From contig NZ_VSMC01000013.1 in NCBI RefSeq assembly GCF_008728965.1, positions 1 to 64,000 on the forward strand: a stretch of 64,000 nucleotides of DNA, written 5' to 3'. Each line of letters starts with the position of its first letter. The stretch's first letter is position 1. The position numbers and the translations under genes are program-made. This stretch comes from Heminiphilus faecis. GTDB taxonomy: Bacteria > Bacteroidota > Bacteroidia > Bacteroidales > Muribaculaceae. Below the pieces are notes generated by a model. It was not told the origin of the DNA, made no database searches, and was given only the letters and a program-made list of their open reading frames with translations. Below are positions 45,925 to 57,062 of the stretch, piece by piece.

Positions 45925-46995
45925 ATGTCGACACTTCTGCTAACAGCCTTAACAGCCGCAGCGATTACCTGCGCGGCACAGGCGCCCGACACCCTCATCA
46001 CTCCCGACAACGAACACATATATTATATGGGCCGCATAGACAAGAGCGACCCCGCGGCCTACCGCTTCACCTATCCCGGCACCACGGCCATGTTTGACTT
46101 CAAAGGATCGAGCCTGAAAATGGAGGCCAAGCCCGGGAGCGGCCGCTTTGTCGTCGAGATTGACTCCATGCAGCCATTCACCGTCAATTTTACCGCCACA
46201 GACTCGGTCATAACACTCGCCGAAAACATGACCGACGCACCTCACAAAGCGCGCATCACCTATGCCATCGAGGGCTACGAGTTTATTCCGGAATTCCGTG
46301 GCTTCCACATAAATCACGGAGGCTCAATGCTGGCCAACGCCCATAGGCCGAGCATGAAAATAGAGTTTATAGGCAACTCTATCACATGCGGCTACGGCAT
46401 CGAGGACAGCATTCCGTCCAACGACTTCAGCTACGATACGGAGAACCACACCCTCACCTACGCCCATCTTGCCGGCAGGGCGCTCAACGCCGATGTCAAC
46501 ATAGTGGCACGTTCAGGCATAGGCATATACCGCAATTTCGGAGGCGACCGCAAAGGCACCGACCACACCATGCCGTCGGAATATGACAACACCATGCTCT
46601 ATCGCCCCGAGGTGAAATGGGACTTCACACAGTTCACCCCCGACATAATATGCATAAACCTCGGCACCAACGACACATCGCTCGACAACTACGACATAGC
46701 CATATACGAGCGTGAGTACCGCAAATTTCTCGCACGGCTGCGCGGTCTCTATCCCCAAGCCAAGATAGTGCTCCTGACCGGCTCAATGCTGGGCGGAAAA
46801 GCGCTTGACGACGTAAAAAGCGTGCTCGACCGCATAGCCGCCGACAACGACCGTGTATACCGCTTCGACATGTCGCCTCAGACAGGCGACTTGGGCTATG
46901 GCGCCGCCTATCATCCCTCGGCAGCACAAGCCCGGAAAATGGCCGACGAGCTTATCAGATACCTCCGCACCTCGGTCATAACGCCTACAGAATAA
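45925..46995 (+). CDS. SGNH esterase with CE2-like N-terminal domain (carbohydrate acetylesterase)
   Basis: The 356 aa begin with a hydrophobic N-terminus (about residues 1-20, ending AAQA) that looks like a signal peptide without a clear basic end. A beta-sandwich domain follows (about 25-135). The SGNH hydrolase domain then has IEFIGNSITCGYG (Ser152), GTND at 247-250 and YHPS (His330), giving a complete Ser-His set. This two-domain layout is that of family CE2 deacetylases, which remove acetyl groups from mannan and xylan. It lies 3-4 kb from the mannan locus on the opposite strand, so deacetylating glucomannan is a reasonable inference. The next esterase gene follows after 195 nt with its own promoter. 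Confidence 0.82.
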   Translation: MSTLLLTALTAAAITCAAQAPDTLITPDNEHIYYMGRIDKSDPAAYRFTYPGTTAMFDFKGSSLKMEAKPGSGRFVVEIDSMQPFTVNFTATDSVITLAENMTDAPHKARITYAIEGYEFIPEFRGFHINHGGSMLANAHRPSMKIEFIGNSITCGYGIEDSIPSNDFSYDTENHTLTYAHLAGRALNADVNIVARSGIGIYRNFGGDRKGTDHTMPSEYDNTMLYRPEVKWDFTQFTPDIICINLGTNDTSLDNYDIAIYEREYRKFLARLRGLYPQAKIVLLTGSMLGGKALDDVKSVLDRIAADNDRVYRFDMSPQTGDLGYGAAYHPSAAQARKMADELIRYLRTSVITPTE

Positions 46996-47117
46996 GACTT
47001 CCGGCTCATAACGACAGATAAAAAAGCTCTGTCAACACCGTTCAGCCGGCGACGTAGCATCCGGCAGGCCGTGTAATTTCGAAACAACACGGCCGCATTA
47101 CGAAACGAAACATTTAT

Positions 47118-47149
47118 TTTGCATAATTTCACTCTTTATATTACTTTTG
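47118..47149 (+). promoter_or_regulatory. Bacteroidota-type promoter of the second esterase gene
   Basis: TTTG at 47118-47121 is followed after exactly 20 nt by TACTTTTG at 47142-47149, matching TTTG-N20-TAnnTTTG. The predicted start is near 47156. Confidence 0.75.
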
Positions 47150-47226
47150 CGTGAAATACCGATAGCGTCGCGGCCATATGCCCCGAAATTATGCAATCGA
47201 CAAAACGACCGTATCAACCTTACGTT

Positions 47227-48318
47227 ATGAGCATGAAATATTACCTGCTGTGCGCGCTTATTATCTTGGCAGGAGCCACCGCCGCCGCAGCGCCAAAAAA
47301 ACTGAGATGGACCGATGCCTCCACACTTACCGTAATAAACAAAGCGCAGACCGACACTGTCATGTGGCAGCGTATCGACACCACACGCTACGACAACCTC
47401 ACAAAGACAGCGGCAAGATACCTGTCGTTTTCGACAGGCATAGCCGTGGCGTTCAGAACCGACAGCCGCAACATATATGCGCGGTGGACCACTTCAGGAC
47501 GTAAACCTGCGGCCAACAACACGCTTATCAACCAGTCGGGCCTTGACATGTACATACTTGACAACGGCCAATGGATATTTGCCGGCACAGGATCGCCCAA
47601 AGCCGGCAAGACCGAGCATGAAGCCCCGGTGACATGCGACATGACCGACAGCATGAAGTATTGTCTGCTCTATCTGCCGCTCTTTGATACGGTCAAAGAC
47701 CTTCAGATAGGCATCGACCCCGGCGCCACGATAGAGAAAGCCCCGGGGCTGTTTCAGGGCCGGCTTGCCGTGATAGGCTCCTCAATAACCCACGGGTCAT
47801 CGGCATCACGACCCGGCATGACCTATCCGGCACGACTCGGACGGGCCTTGGGCATGGAGGCAGTCAACATAGGGCTGTCGGGGCAGTGCAAGCTCGACAA
47901 GTATTTCTCGGACATAGCCTCCGACACCGAAGCCGACGCATTCATATTCGACACATTCTCCAACCCCACACCTGAACAGATCGAGGAGCGGCTCCGAGGT
48001 TTTATAGAGACCGTACGCAAAGCCCACCCCGGCACTCCGCTCATATTTCTGCAAACCGAAGTAAGGGAGACCGGCAACTTCGACCTTAAAAAACGGGAAT
48101 TAGAACGCCGCAAACGCGCTACCGCCGAGAGAATGATGAACGAAATAATAGCATCGGGAGAACAGAACATATATTTCATAAACCCGGGCATGCCCATAGG
48201 CGATGACCATGAAGCCACCGTAGACGGCGTACATCCGACCGACCTCGGCTTTACCCGCATACTTGAGCATATACAGCCGCGCATAACGGAAATACTGCAC
48301 ATGCACGGCATAAAATAA
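47227..48318 (+). CDS. SGNH/GDSL hydrolase with N-terminal jelly-roll domain
   Basis: The ATG at 47227 (MSMKYYLLC) is preferred over 47191 because the signal peptide (about residues 3-21) then starts at the N-terminus; 47233 is also possible. The mature protein has a beta-rich domain of the GxDLY type (about 60-180, with a GLDMYILD segment) and an SGNH domain with VIGSSITHGSS (catalytic Ser), NIGLSGQCKLD and DGVHPTDLG (Asp-His). It is probably a periplasmic or secreted carbohydrate or lipid esterase. It is followed after 58 nt by a glycerophosphodiesterase gene. The substrate is unknown; the earlier CE2-like gene suggests acyl groups on glycans. Confidence 0.82.
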   Translation: MSMKYYLLCALIILAGATAAAAPKKLRWTDASTLTVINKAQTDTVMWQRIDTTRYDNLTKTAARYLSFSTGIAVAFRTDSRNIYARWTTSGRKPAANNTLINQSGLDMYILDNGQWIFAGTGSPKAGKTEHEAPVTCDMTDSMKYCLLYLPLFDTVKDLQIGIDPGATIEKAPGLFQGRLAVIGSSITHGSSASRPGMTYPARLGRALGMEAVNIGLSGQCKLDKYFSDIASDTEADAFIFDTFSNPTPEQIEERLRGFIETVRKAHPGTPLIFLQTEVRETGNFDLKKRELERRKRATAERMMNEIIASGEQNIYFINPGMPIGDDHEATVDGVHPTDLGFTRILEHIQPRITEILHMHGIK

Positions 48319-48376
48319 TGGCAAAACGGGCGATTACGGAAAGGACCAACAATAACCTCAATAATACAGAACAGTT

Positions 48377-49273
48377 ATGAAATGCTTGCTTACAGCGCTC
48401 TGCGCACTCTTCATGTGCGGCCTGACGTCGGCACAGGACAGAGCGTCGGATATCAGAGAACGGCTACTCAAAGGTGACAAAAGTTCAGTCATCGTGGCCG
48501 CGCACCGAGGCGACTGGCGCAATTTTCCCGAAAATTCACTTGAAGCCATCGACAACGCCATAGCCATGGGCGTGGACATTGTGGAACTTGACGTGCACCG
48601 CACACAGGACAGCGTGCTGATACTAATGCATGACCCCAGACTCGACCGCACAACCACAGGCAAAGGTCTCATAGCGGAGTCGACCATAGACTACATCAGA
48701 ACTCTTAATCTTAAAAACGGATGCAACATACGCACCATACACAAAGTGCCTACTCTTGAAGAGGCCCTGCTGCATGCCAAAGGCAAAATCATGATCAATC
48801 TCGACAAAGCCGACCGGTATTTCGATCAGGTATATGACCTTCTGCAAAAGACCGGCACCACCCGGCAGATAATAATGAAAGGCACAAAATCGGCCGAAAA
48901 GACAAAAGCCAAGTACGGTGAATATCTAAACGAGGTAATATACATGCCCATCGTCAACCTCGACAAAAAGAACGCGGAGCAACATATAGAGAAGTTTATC
49001 GGCGACATGCACCCGGTGGCATTTGAGCTGCTGTATAAATCAGACACCAACCCTCTGCCCAAGAAGCTGAAAGAAAGCCTTGACGGGCGCACCCTCATAT
49101 GGTACAACACACTGTGGGACACTATGGCCGGCGGACATGACGACGACGCATCGCTCAAAGACTTCGACAACGGCTACGGATATCTCATCGACGAGCTCGG
49201 CGCACGCATAATACAGACCGACCGTCCGCAATTTCTTCTCGATTATCTGCGCAGCCGCAATTTACACGACTGA
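48377..49273 (+). CDS. Glycerophosphodiester phosphodiesterase family protein
   Basis: The 298 aa begin with a signal peptide (MKCLLTALCALFMCGLTSAQ). The GDPD TIM-barrel motifs are present: AAHRGDWRNFPENS (about residues 41-54), VDIVELDVHRTQD with the metal Glu/Asp, and LMHDPRLDRTT (catalytic His). It hydrolyses glycerophosphodiesters to glycerol-3-phosphate and an alcohol in the periplasm; in this group other phosphodiesters are also possible. It is followed by a strong terminator, so it ends the plus-strand operon. Confidence 0.9.
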   Translation: MKCLLTALCALFMCGLTSAQDRASDIRERLLKGDKSSVIVAAHRGDWRNFPENSLEAIDNAIAMGVDIVELDVHRTQDSVLILMHDPRLDRTTTGKGLIAESTIDYIRTLNLKNGCNIRTIHKVPTLEEALLHAKGKIMINLDKADRYFDQVYDLLQKTGTTRQIIMKGTKSAEKTKAKYGEYLNEVIYMPIVNLDKKNAEQHIEKFIGDMHPVAFELLYKSDTNPLPKKLKESLDGRTLIWYNTLWDTMAGGHDDDASLKDFDNGYGYLIDELGARIIQTDRPQFLLDYLRSRNLHD

Positions 49274-49288
49274 CAGCCATAATTGAAA

Positions 49289-49330
49289 ACACCCGTGCGG
49301 TCACTTCAGACTGCACGGGTGTTTTTTATT
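49289..49330 (+). terminator. Terminator of the esterase-GDPD genes
   Basis: The 14-nt arm 49289-49302 pairs with 49309-49322 (one G-U pair, loop ACTTCA), followed by TTTTTTATT. On the minus strand it may also serve the convergent lipoprotein gene, which ends at 49364. Confidence 0.85.
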
Positions 49331-49363
49331 CTATTTCTCTTAGTCAGGATGATTCAGAAATAA

Positions 49364-51009
<1,646 letters not shown>

Positions 51010-51054
51010 TTAGCTAAATATAGGTTAATTATAGGTATCCTCCCGGATGGGGAC

Positions 51055-52014
51055 TCATGCCGTGGCGGTAAGCAACGTAGCCTTTCCGTCGGCCGACACT
51101 GCCTTTGCCGAAGCCGGAACGAGCAGAGTTTCACCGCGACGCACAGGAGTAGCCTCGCCGTCGGTTATGATGTCGCACTCACCGTCAAGACACATAACCA
51201 CCATAAAAGAGTCATCGGCCGCAGGCATCTCGATACCGCCGTCCAACACGACACGCTTCACGTCGAAGTGGCTGCACTCCACAAGCCCGGTAACTCCAGA
51301 GGCATTCTTGTCATAAGCCCCCTTGTACTCCGGATATACGGTATAGTCGATAGCATCCTTGGCGAGTTCGGTATGAAGCTGACGCGGATTGCCATCGGCA
51401 TCGCGACGGTCAAAGTCATACACACGATAAGTTATGTCGCTCGTCTCTTGAATCTCGGCGAGCAGGTTGCCTGCACCGATAGCGTGAATACGACCGGCCG
51501 GAAGGAAAAACATGTCGCCGGCATGCGAATCATGAGCAGCCACAACATCCATAATCTTTTTCTCCTCCACAAGACGCATATAGCCGTCGGGAGTTATCGA
51601 CTCTGAAAGGCCGGCATATATACGTGCTCCGGGCTCGGCATCTATTATGTACCACATCTCGGTCTTACCCAAAGAATTGTGGCGCACTGCGGCCAAAGCA
51701 TCATCGGGATGAACCTGCACCGACAGATCTTTCTTGGCATCGATAATCTTTATCAAGAGCGGGAAAGTTTCGCCATACTTATCCATGACATGGGCACCGA
51801 CAAGATCAGCGCCGTACTTACCGATAAGCTGCGGAAGGGTGAGTCCTTTGTCATCGCCCTCGGCAACTACCGATTCATGACCGGGCACACCGGATATTTC
51901 CCAACTTTCGCCGATATTATCATCTTCAACGTCAACGCCCTTGAAAGGGGCTATCTTCTCACCTCCCCAAAGCACGGGCTTGAGGTATGGAACAAATTTA
52001 AACGGTCGTATCAT
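51055..52014 (-). CDS. manA: Mannose-6-phosphate isomerase, class I
   Basis: Interconverts mannose-6-phosphate and fructose-6-phosphate in the cytoplasm. The 319 aa have the cupin-type features of the short class I form: WGGEKIA and GESWEISG early, VQVHPDD (Zn ligands) at about residues 95-101, TEMWYIIDAEPGA, and FLPAGRIHAIGAG (about 168-180). It lies 38 nt after the cellobiose-2-epimerase gene. In this operon it completes the path from mannan to glycolysis after GH130 releases mannose-1-phosphate and a mutase, not present here, makes mannose-6-phosphate. Confidence 0.92.
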   Translation of the reverse strand: MIRPFKFVPYLKPVLWGGEKIAPFKGVDVEDDNIGESWEISGVPGHESVVAEGDDKGLTLPQLIGKYGADLVGAHVMDKYGETFPLLIKIIDAKKDLSVQVHPDDALAAVRHNSLGKTEMWYIIDAEPGARIYAGLSESITPDGYMRLVEEKKIMDVVAAHDSHAGDMFFLPAGRIHAIGAGNLLAEIQETSDITYRVYDFDRRDADGNPRQLHTELAKDAIDYTVYPEYKGAYDKNASGVTGLVECSHFDVKRVVLDGGIEMPAADDSFMVVMCLDGECDIITDGEATPVRRGETLLVPASAKAVSADGKATLLTATA

Positions 52015-52052
52015 AATGTGTATTTTAACACATCAAAGTTACTAAGAATATT

Positions 52053-53243
52053 TCATTCCGACAAAGCACGTATGATTTCGGTGCACATACGGCTGTTATG
52101 GTAGGGACATTTCCAAAATCCGGCTTTGTCCTCATCACGATTAACCGTACCGTCGGGACGCCGGCTCCAGAACCACTCGCCGCCGTCATTGTCAACTATG
52201 TTATCCTTAATATAATTCCAAGTCATAACGGCGTTTTTGAATGCGCCGGCAACTCCGTGATACTTGTACAGATATATCTGACCTATCATATTCTCAGCCT
52301 GTACCCACCAATGCCGGTCATTGTCAAACTCGCCGGAACCGAGGCGTTCGTAGACCATGGAACCGTCAGCACAACAACCTTCAAGGGCGGCTTCGGCTAT
52401 AGCCTTCGTATGAGCGAGAGCCCGAGCCTCGACGACATGGTCGCCGAGCACCTGCGCGGTCTCAAGCAGAAGCCATGAAGCCTCAATATCGTGACCATAG
52501 GAGGTGTCTTTGTCGTGACGTTTCCAGTCCTCGTCAAAGAAGAGTCCGAGATGATGCGAACGCTTATCCTCCATTATGTCAAAGAATATGTCGAGCAAAG
52601 ACAGGATGGCCTCGCGCAACGACGCATCAGGCCACACTCTATAAAGATTGGTATATGGTTCGATAATGTGTAGATGGGTGTTCATGGTCTTGGCCATGTT
52701 CTCGTCCTTGTCGCTAAGACGCATATCATCTATCGGACCCCACTCGCGCGTGCAGGCCTCGATGTAGCCTCCGCGCTTGCGGTCGCGGCTATGGGTCTCT
52801 ATGTCATGGAAGAGTCTTACGGCATAATCAAGAGCTTCCCTGTCGCCTGTAGCACGCACATACTCCGACAGTCCGTATATGACAAAACCTATGGCATAAA
52901 ACTGTTTTTTCGAGTCAAGAGGAGTGCCGTCAGGATTAAGCGACCAATATATGCCTCCATACTCGCTGTCATAGAAATGCTCAAGAATATAGTCCTTGGC
53001 TCTTGCAGCCATATCAAGATACTCCTTGCGGCCGGTTGTACGAAAAGCCGACGCAAAGCACCAAAGAAGACGACCGTTAAGTATAGCGCCTTTTGGCGCA
53101 TCGGCGTCAAGACGGTCATACCCGTCGCGACGGCCGTAAAAACCGCCGCGCGGGTCAACCATTTTATTCATCCAGTAAGGGAGTATGCAATCGTTAAGAT
53201 TGTCGAGCAACTCCGTTTTTAAAGCTTGTTCAGTCATTGTCAT
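52053..53243 (-). CDS. Cellobiose 2-epimerase (AGE family)
   Basis: The 396-aa alpha/alpha-barrel enzyme epimerises the reducing-end sugar of beta-1,4-disaccharides, turning mannobiose into mannosylglucose. Catalytic and binding His are seen in KTMNTHLHIIE (about residue 190), SYGHDIEASW (about 250) and CPYHNSR (near 385). The long Trp-rich C-terminal part is as in characterised cellobiose epimerases rather than N-acetylglucosamine epimerases. The frame ends 3 nt before the GPH transporter frame begins and adjoins GH130 two genes upstream. That is the arrangement reported for the Bacteroides fragilis beta-mannan pathway. Confidence 0.9.
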   Translation of the reverse strand: MTMTEQALKTELLDNLNDCILPYWMNKMVDPRGGFYGRRDGYDRLDADAPKGAILNGRLLWCFASAFRTTGRKEYLDMAARAKDYILEHFYDSEYGGIYWSLNPDGTPLDSKKQFYAIGFVIYGLSEYVRATGDREALDYAVRLFHDIETHSRDRKRGGYIEACTREWGPIDDMRLSDKDENMAKTMNTHLHIIEPYTNLYRVWPDASLREAILSLLDIFFDIMEDKRSHHLGLFFDEDWKRHDKDTSYGHDIEASWLLLETAQVLGDHVVEARALAHTKAIAEAALEGCCADGSMVYERLGSGEFDNDRHWWVQAENMIGQIYLYKYHGVAGAFKNAVMTWNYIKDNIVDNDGGEWFWSRRPDGTVNRDEDKAGFWKCPYHNSRMCTEIIRALSE

Positions 53244-53246
53244 GAA

Positions 53247-54686
53247 TCAGACGGGTTCCACTTCACTATTGCCGGGTTCCTCCACGGGGTTAAGGCGCTG
53301 TTGCTTCAGTTTAGCCACAATATCGTCCATGCGCTTTGTCGTGAGCGGATAGAGCCACACTATTACAAGCGACAACAAAGCCACGCCCGCGGGAATGAAT
53401 GTCATAAGCATCCACAGACAGGTAATAGCGCTATCAGGCTGCACTATATCCACCGACTGCACACCTTCGGGACGCTCAACATAGCCGTAGCCGTGCAGAA
53501 GCCACATAACTGCGGCACCGCCTATGGCACCGCCGAACTTCTGCGCCATCGAAGCCGACGAGAATATCAGACCTGTCGAAGCCGAACGATATTTCAACTC
53601 CGAATAATCGCTTACGTCAGCGTACATAGACCATACAAGGGGCGACATGATACCTGTAAGTACTGAAATCACCACCTGCAGCAACAGCATGACAAGCAAT
53701 CCGGCATTGCTCTCTGGCGAACATGTAAAGAAGATAATACTGAAGACAATGAGCAGGGCATCGACCAATATAAACGTGGGTTTCTTACCCAGTTTCTTCG
53801 TGATAGCCACAGCAAGAGCCACTCCCACCATATTGGCGACCTCACCCACACCGAGGAACAGACCGGAGTAGAAGAGCATCGACACGGAGAATATGACGAT
53901 GTGCTGTTCTCCTCCGATAATATCGGCGAAGAAGAAGGCCACGGTAGCGCCACGCACTGTGTTGAAAAGATTGAAGCACAACGAAGCACCGTTAAGCAAC
54001 CACCACGGTTTGTTGGTGACGAGTGCCTTCAGGTCCTTTCCCAGCGAGGCGGCGCTCACAGTAGTGAGCTGCTCGCGGGTAAGACGGAAGCACAGGAGGA
54101 ACAGTATGAAACAGCATGAAGCAATGACAATCATGGCAAACTGCCAGCTTGACTGCAACGAAAATCCGAAGCCGTCCTGAAACATCCTGCACAGGGGGTC
54201 CCAAGCGAATAGAGCTATAAATGAACCTCCGTAGGCGAAAAACATGCGGAAAGACGAGAACACGGTCTTTTCCTGAGAATTGTCGGTCATAACACCGAGC
54301 ATAGCGCCATAAGGCACATTGATGCCGGTGTACACGGTCATCATAAGTATATAGGTCACATAAGCCCATATGAGACGAGCCGCATATCCCCAGTCAGGGG
54401 TGGTGAACAACAATATGCCGCATATAGAGAAGGGAGCGGCCACCCATAGAAGATAGGGGCGATATTTACCCCAACGTGTTTTTGTACGATCGGCGACAGC
54501 CCCCATCATGGGGTCGCTCACAGCATCCCAGATACGGGTTACGAGAAGGAGCACACCGGTGTCGATCAACGACAAGCCGAAAACATTGGCATAGAAGAAG
54601 GGCAGATAGTAACTGAAAACTTTCCAGAACATGGACGAAGCCATGTCGCCGAAGCCATATCCGATTTTTTCGCGTAACGGAGCCAT
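53247..54686 (-). CDS. GPH-type sugar:cation symporter (MFS), probable mannooligosaccharide importer
   Basis: The 479 aa have about 12 membrane helices. The N-terminal motif RTKTRWGKYRPYLLW (about residues 67-81) is the hallmark of glycoside-pentoside-hexuronide symporters; the other loops are short. It should import beta-1,4-mannobiose or related disaccharides across the inner membrane. It lies 5 nt after GH130 and 3 nt before the epimerase gene, matching the published B. fragilis mannanase-transporter-phosphorylase-epimerase cluster. Substrate specificity is inferred from those neighbours. Confidence 0.9.
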   Translation of the reverse strand: MAPLREKIGYGFGDMASSMFWKVFSYYLPFFYANVFGLSLIDTGVLLLVTRIWDAVSDPMMGAVADRTKTRWGKYRPYLLWVAAPFSICGILLFTTPDWGYAARLIWAYVTYILMMTVYTGINVPYGAMLGVMTDNSQEKTVFSSFRMFFAYGGSFIALFAWDPLCRMFQDGFGFSLQSSWQFAMIVIASCCFILFLLCFRLTREQLTTVSAASLGKDLKALVTNKPWWLLNGASLCFNLFNTVRGATVAFFFADIIGGEQHIVIFSVSMLFYSGLFLGVGEVANMVGVALAVAITKKLGKKPTFILVDALLIVFSIIFFTCSPESNAGLLVMLLLQVVISVLTGIMSPLVWSMYADVSDYSELKYRSASTGLIFSSASMAQKFGGAIGGAAVMWLLHGYGYVERPEGVQSVDIVQPDSAITCLWMLMTFIPAGVALLSLVIVWLYPLTTKRMDDIVAKLKQQRLNPVEEPGNSEVEPV

Positions 54687-54691
54687 TGTAA

Positions 54692-55861
54692 TTACTTCTT
54701 ATTAATTATTGCAAGATTATGATCAATCAGAGCGTTGAGAGTCTTTACGGACTCACCGGTAGTGAGACGGTCGACAGGAGTATTCATGCAGTAATCGACA
54801 AGACGGTCAACGGTAGAGGTAGCCACATGCATGCGGGTATCGCTCGAAGCATAGTATATGAACACCTTGCCGTCCTCGTCGGCTATCCATCCGTTGGTGA
54901 AGAGCACATTCATGACATCGCCCATATACTCCTCGCCCACGGGGGCCATGAAGTAACCGCCGGGGGTGGCTATTGGTCGCCACGGTTCGTCAAGAGCAGT
55001 CATATACATATACAGCACGTAACGCAGCCCCGAGGCACAACCGCGCACGCCATGGGCGAGATGAAGCCAGCCTTTAGAGGTCTTTATAGGATGAGGTCCC
55101 TCGCCGTTCTTTACCTCTTTAATAGTATGATAATAACGGCTGTCCACAATGAGTTCATCGGTGATTTCGGCATGAGTCATATCATCGACAAGCGCCCAGC
55201 CGATACCCCCTCCGCTACCGGCGTCTATAAAACCGTCCTGCGGACGGGTGTAAAGCGCGTACTTACCGTTGACAAATTCGGGATGCAGCACAACGTTGCG
55301 CTGCTGGCTGCGGCTCTTCAAATCGGGCAGACGCTCCCAGTTCACAAGATCCTTAGTACGGGCAATGCCGCAAGTAGCCGTAGCCGCCGAGAGGTTGCCC
55401 GGCTGCTCATCATCATGGCGTTCGACGCAGAAGAGACCGTATATCCAGCCGTCCTCATGGCGAGTAAGTCGCATGTCATATATATTCGTGCCGGGTACCT
55501 CATCCTCGGGCATGGTGACGGGGTGATCCCAGAAACGGAAATTATCAACGCCGTTAGGACTCTCGGCCACAGCAAAAAACGACTTGCGGTCAGACCCTTC
55601 GACACGCACCACGAACACGTATTTGTCGCCCCATTTTATAGCGCCTGAGTTCAGAGTAGCGTTAACTCCGATGCGCTCCTCAAAAAAAGGATTGGCCTCC
55701 TTGTCGTAATCATAGCGCCAGAACGGAGGAGCCATCTCGGCGGTAATGACCGGATTTTTATAACGGCAAAATATGCCGTTGCCCTCTATAGGCTCATTTT
55801 TGCGGGTTACGAGTTCCTCGTATTTCGTCTCGACAAAATTCTTTCTTTCTTCAAAAGTCAT
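54692..55861 (-). CDS. GH130 mannosylglucose phosphorylase
   Basis: The 389-aa five-bladed beta-propeller phosphorolyses 4-O-beta-mannosyl-glucose to mannose-1-phosphate and glucose. The family features are GTNIYDMRLTRHEDGW with the catalytic Asp (about residue 128) and the phosphate-binding Arg/His regions (RNVVLHPEFV; ALYTRPQDGFID). The 389-aa length and opening match the GH130 subfamily 1 enzyme of B. fragilis. It follows the periplasmic-type GH26 gene by 35 nt and precedes the transporter by 5 nt. It is cytoplasmic, with no signal peptide. Confidence 0.92.
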   Translation of the reverse strand: MTFEERKNFVETKYEELVTRKNEPIEGNGIFCRYKNPVITAEMAPPFWRYDYDKEANPFFEERIGVNATLNSGAIKWGDKYVFVVRVEGSDRKSFFAVAESPNGVDNFRFWDHPVTMPEDEVPGTNIYDMRLTRHEDGWIYGLFCVERHDDEQPGNLSAATATCGIARTKDLVNWERLPDLKSRSQQRNVVLHPEFVNGKYALYTRPQDGFIDAGSGGGIGWALVDDMTHAEITDELIVDSRYYHTIKEVKNGEGPHPIKTSKGWLHLAHGVRGCASGLRYVLYMYMTALDEPWRPIATPGGYFMAPVGEEYMGDVMNVLFTNGWIADEDGKVFIYYASSDTRMHVATSTVDRLVDYCMNTPVDRLTTGESVKTLNALIDHNLAIINKK

Positions 55862-55896
55862 GATTGGTAATTCTATTTACAGTTTAGGGAGAATCT

Positions 55897-57039
55897 TTAT
55901 TTTATTTCAGATATATCTTTGGCAAAAAGTGTTATGGAGTCGTTATAGAACGCCTTGAACGACTCTTCAGCGGGATGTCCGGGATAAGGAGTGTAGAAAT
56001 GGCGCGGTATATTGTCAGCATTTCGCCATACAGAAACATATACCACCGGAAATTCCTTAACAAGCGGCATGAGTACGTCGGTGTACCAAGCGGGCACCGT
56101 GATGCTCTCGAGGCCGGTCTCGGTAAATGCCGCGAGTTTTCCGCGGGCTTCGGCCTGCGAAACGGCCGCGCTCAGGGTCGACTTCACCTTGGCGGCATAC
56201 TGCTCCAGACCGTCTTTACCGTCAAAGCAATATACGTCGGCGCCCATTATGTCAACATACTCGTCACCGGGATAACGCTCCATGTATTGCTCCACGGTAT
56301 CGACCTTATCAGGGGAATAAGCCCATACGACATTGTCAATGCCCTTGGCGTCGAAAACTTCACGGGTCATGTGCCACAGCTTGCGGTAGCTCTCGGTGTC
56401 AGTGTTGTCGCCTCCCCACCAGAACCAAGATCCGGTGTGCTCGTGCCACGGGCGGAACACGACCGGAATACGGTTGCCGGCCGCATCCCTGATGGATCCT
56501 ATGAAGTCGGCCGCACGCCCTATCCACTCGCGGACAGTGTCATTGAGAGCGGAGCCCCCGGTGACAGCTTCTTTCACGACATTACCGCCGGCAGTGTCCC
56601 ACGAGTCGCCTTTGGTGGCCGGATTGCGAGGATGCCAACTGAAGGTATTGATGCCGCCGCGTGCATCCTGCTTCACGGCTTCATTATGAATCAGTTCAAA
56701 CGGCACACCGTCGAGCTGTTTACCGGCACCCCACTCCACAAGGCCAAGGTCCCAGTTCATTATGGCGGGATAGTCGCCGGTCACTTCCTTTACATCGCTG
56801 CGACCATCTTCGCCCCGCCAAGTATGGCCGTAAGCCGTATCATCATGATGGCCGAAAGCGAACTTGCCGGTATCGCGCACCTTGCCGAGACGCTCGATAA
56901 GCTGCACGCGCGGAGTAACCGCCGCCACAGTGTCGGCGGCTTCGGCTTCAGCTGACGCATTGTTTTTACCGCCGGAACATCCGGTAACGGTAAAAACTCC
57001 CGCCAATGCCACTGATATTATAGTTGCAATGTATTTCAT
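55897..57039 (-). CDS. GH26 beta-mannanase lipoprotein
   Basis: The 380 aa have a lipoprotein signal with TGC (Cys21). A single GH26 catalytic domain follows (about residues 45-375). The acid/base Glu200 lies in VVFRPWHEHTGSWFWWG and the nucleophile Glu307 in AAFTETGLES. No extra module is present. Compact GH26 lipoproteins encoded beside GH130 release mannobiose from mannooligosaccharides in known Bacteroides mannan loci; that exo-type, inner-leaflet role is inferred here. It starts 23 nt after the GH94 gene. Confidence 0.92.
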   Translation of the reverse strand: MKYIATIISVALAGVFTVTGCSGGKNNASAEAEAADTVAAVTPRVQLIERLGKVRDTGKFAFGHHDDTAYGHTWRGEDGRSDVKEVTGDYPAIMNWDLGLVEWGAGKQLDGVPFELIHNEAVKQDARGGINTFSWHPRNPATKGDSWDTAGGNVVKEAVTGGSALNDTVREWIGRAADFIGSIRDAAGNRIPVVFRPWHEHTGSWFWWGGDNTDTESYRKLWHMTREVFDAKGIDNVVWAYSPDKVDTVEQYMERYPGDEYVDIMGADVYCFDGKDGLEQYAAKVKSTLSAAVSQAEARGKLAAFTETGLESITVPAWYTDVLMPLVKEFPVVYVSVWRNADNIPRHFYTPYPGHPAEESFKAFYNDSITLFAKDISEIK

Positions 57040-57062
57040 CGGTTATAAATTATAAATTATGT

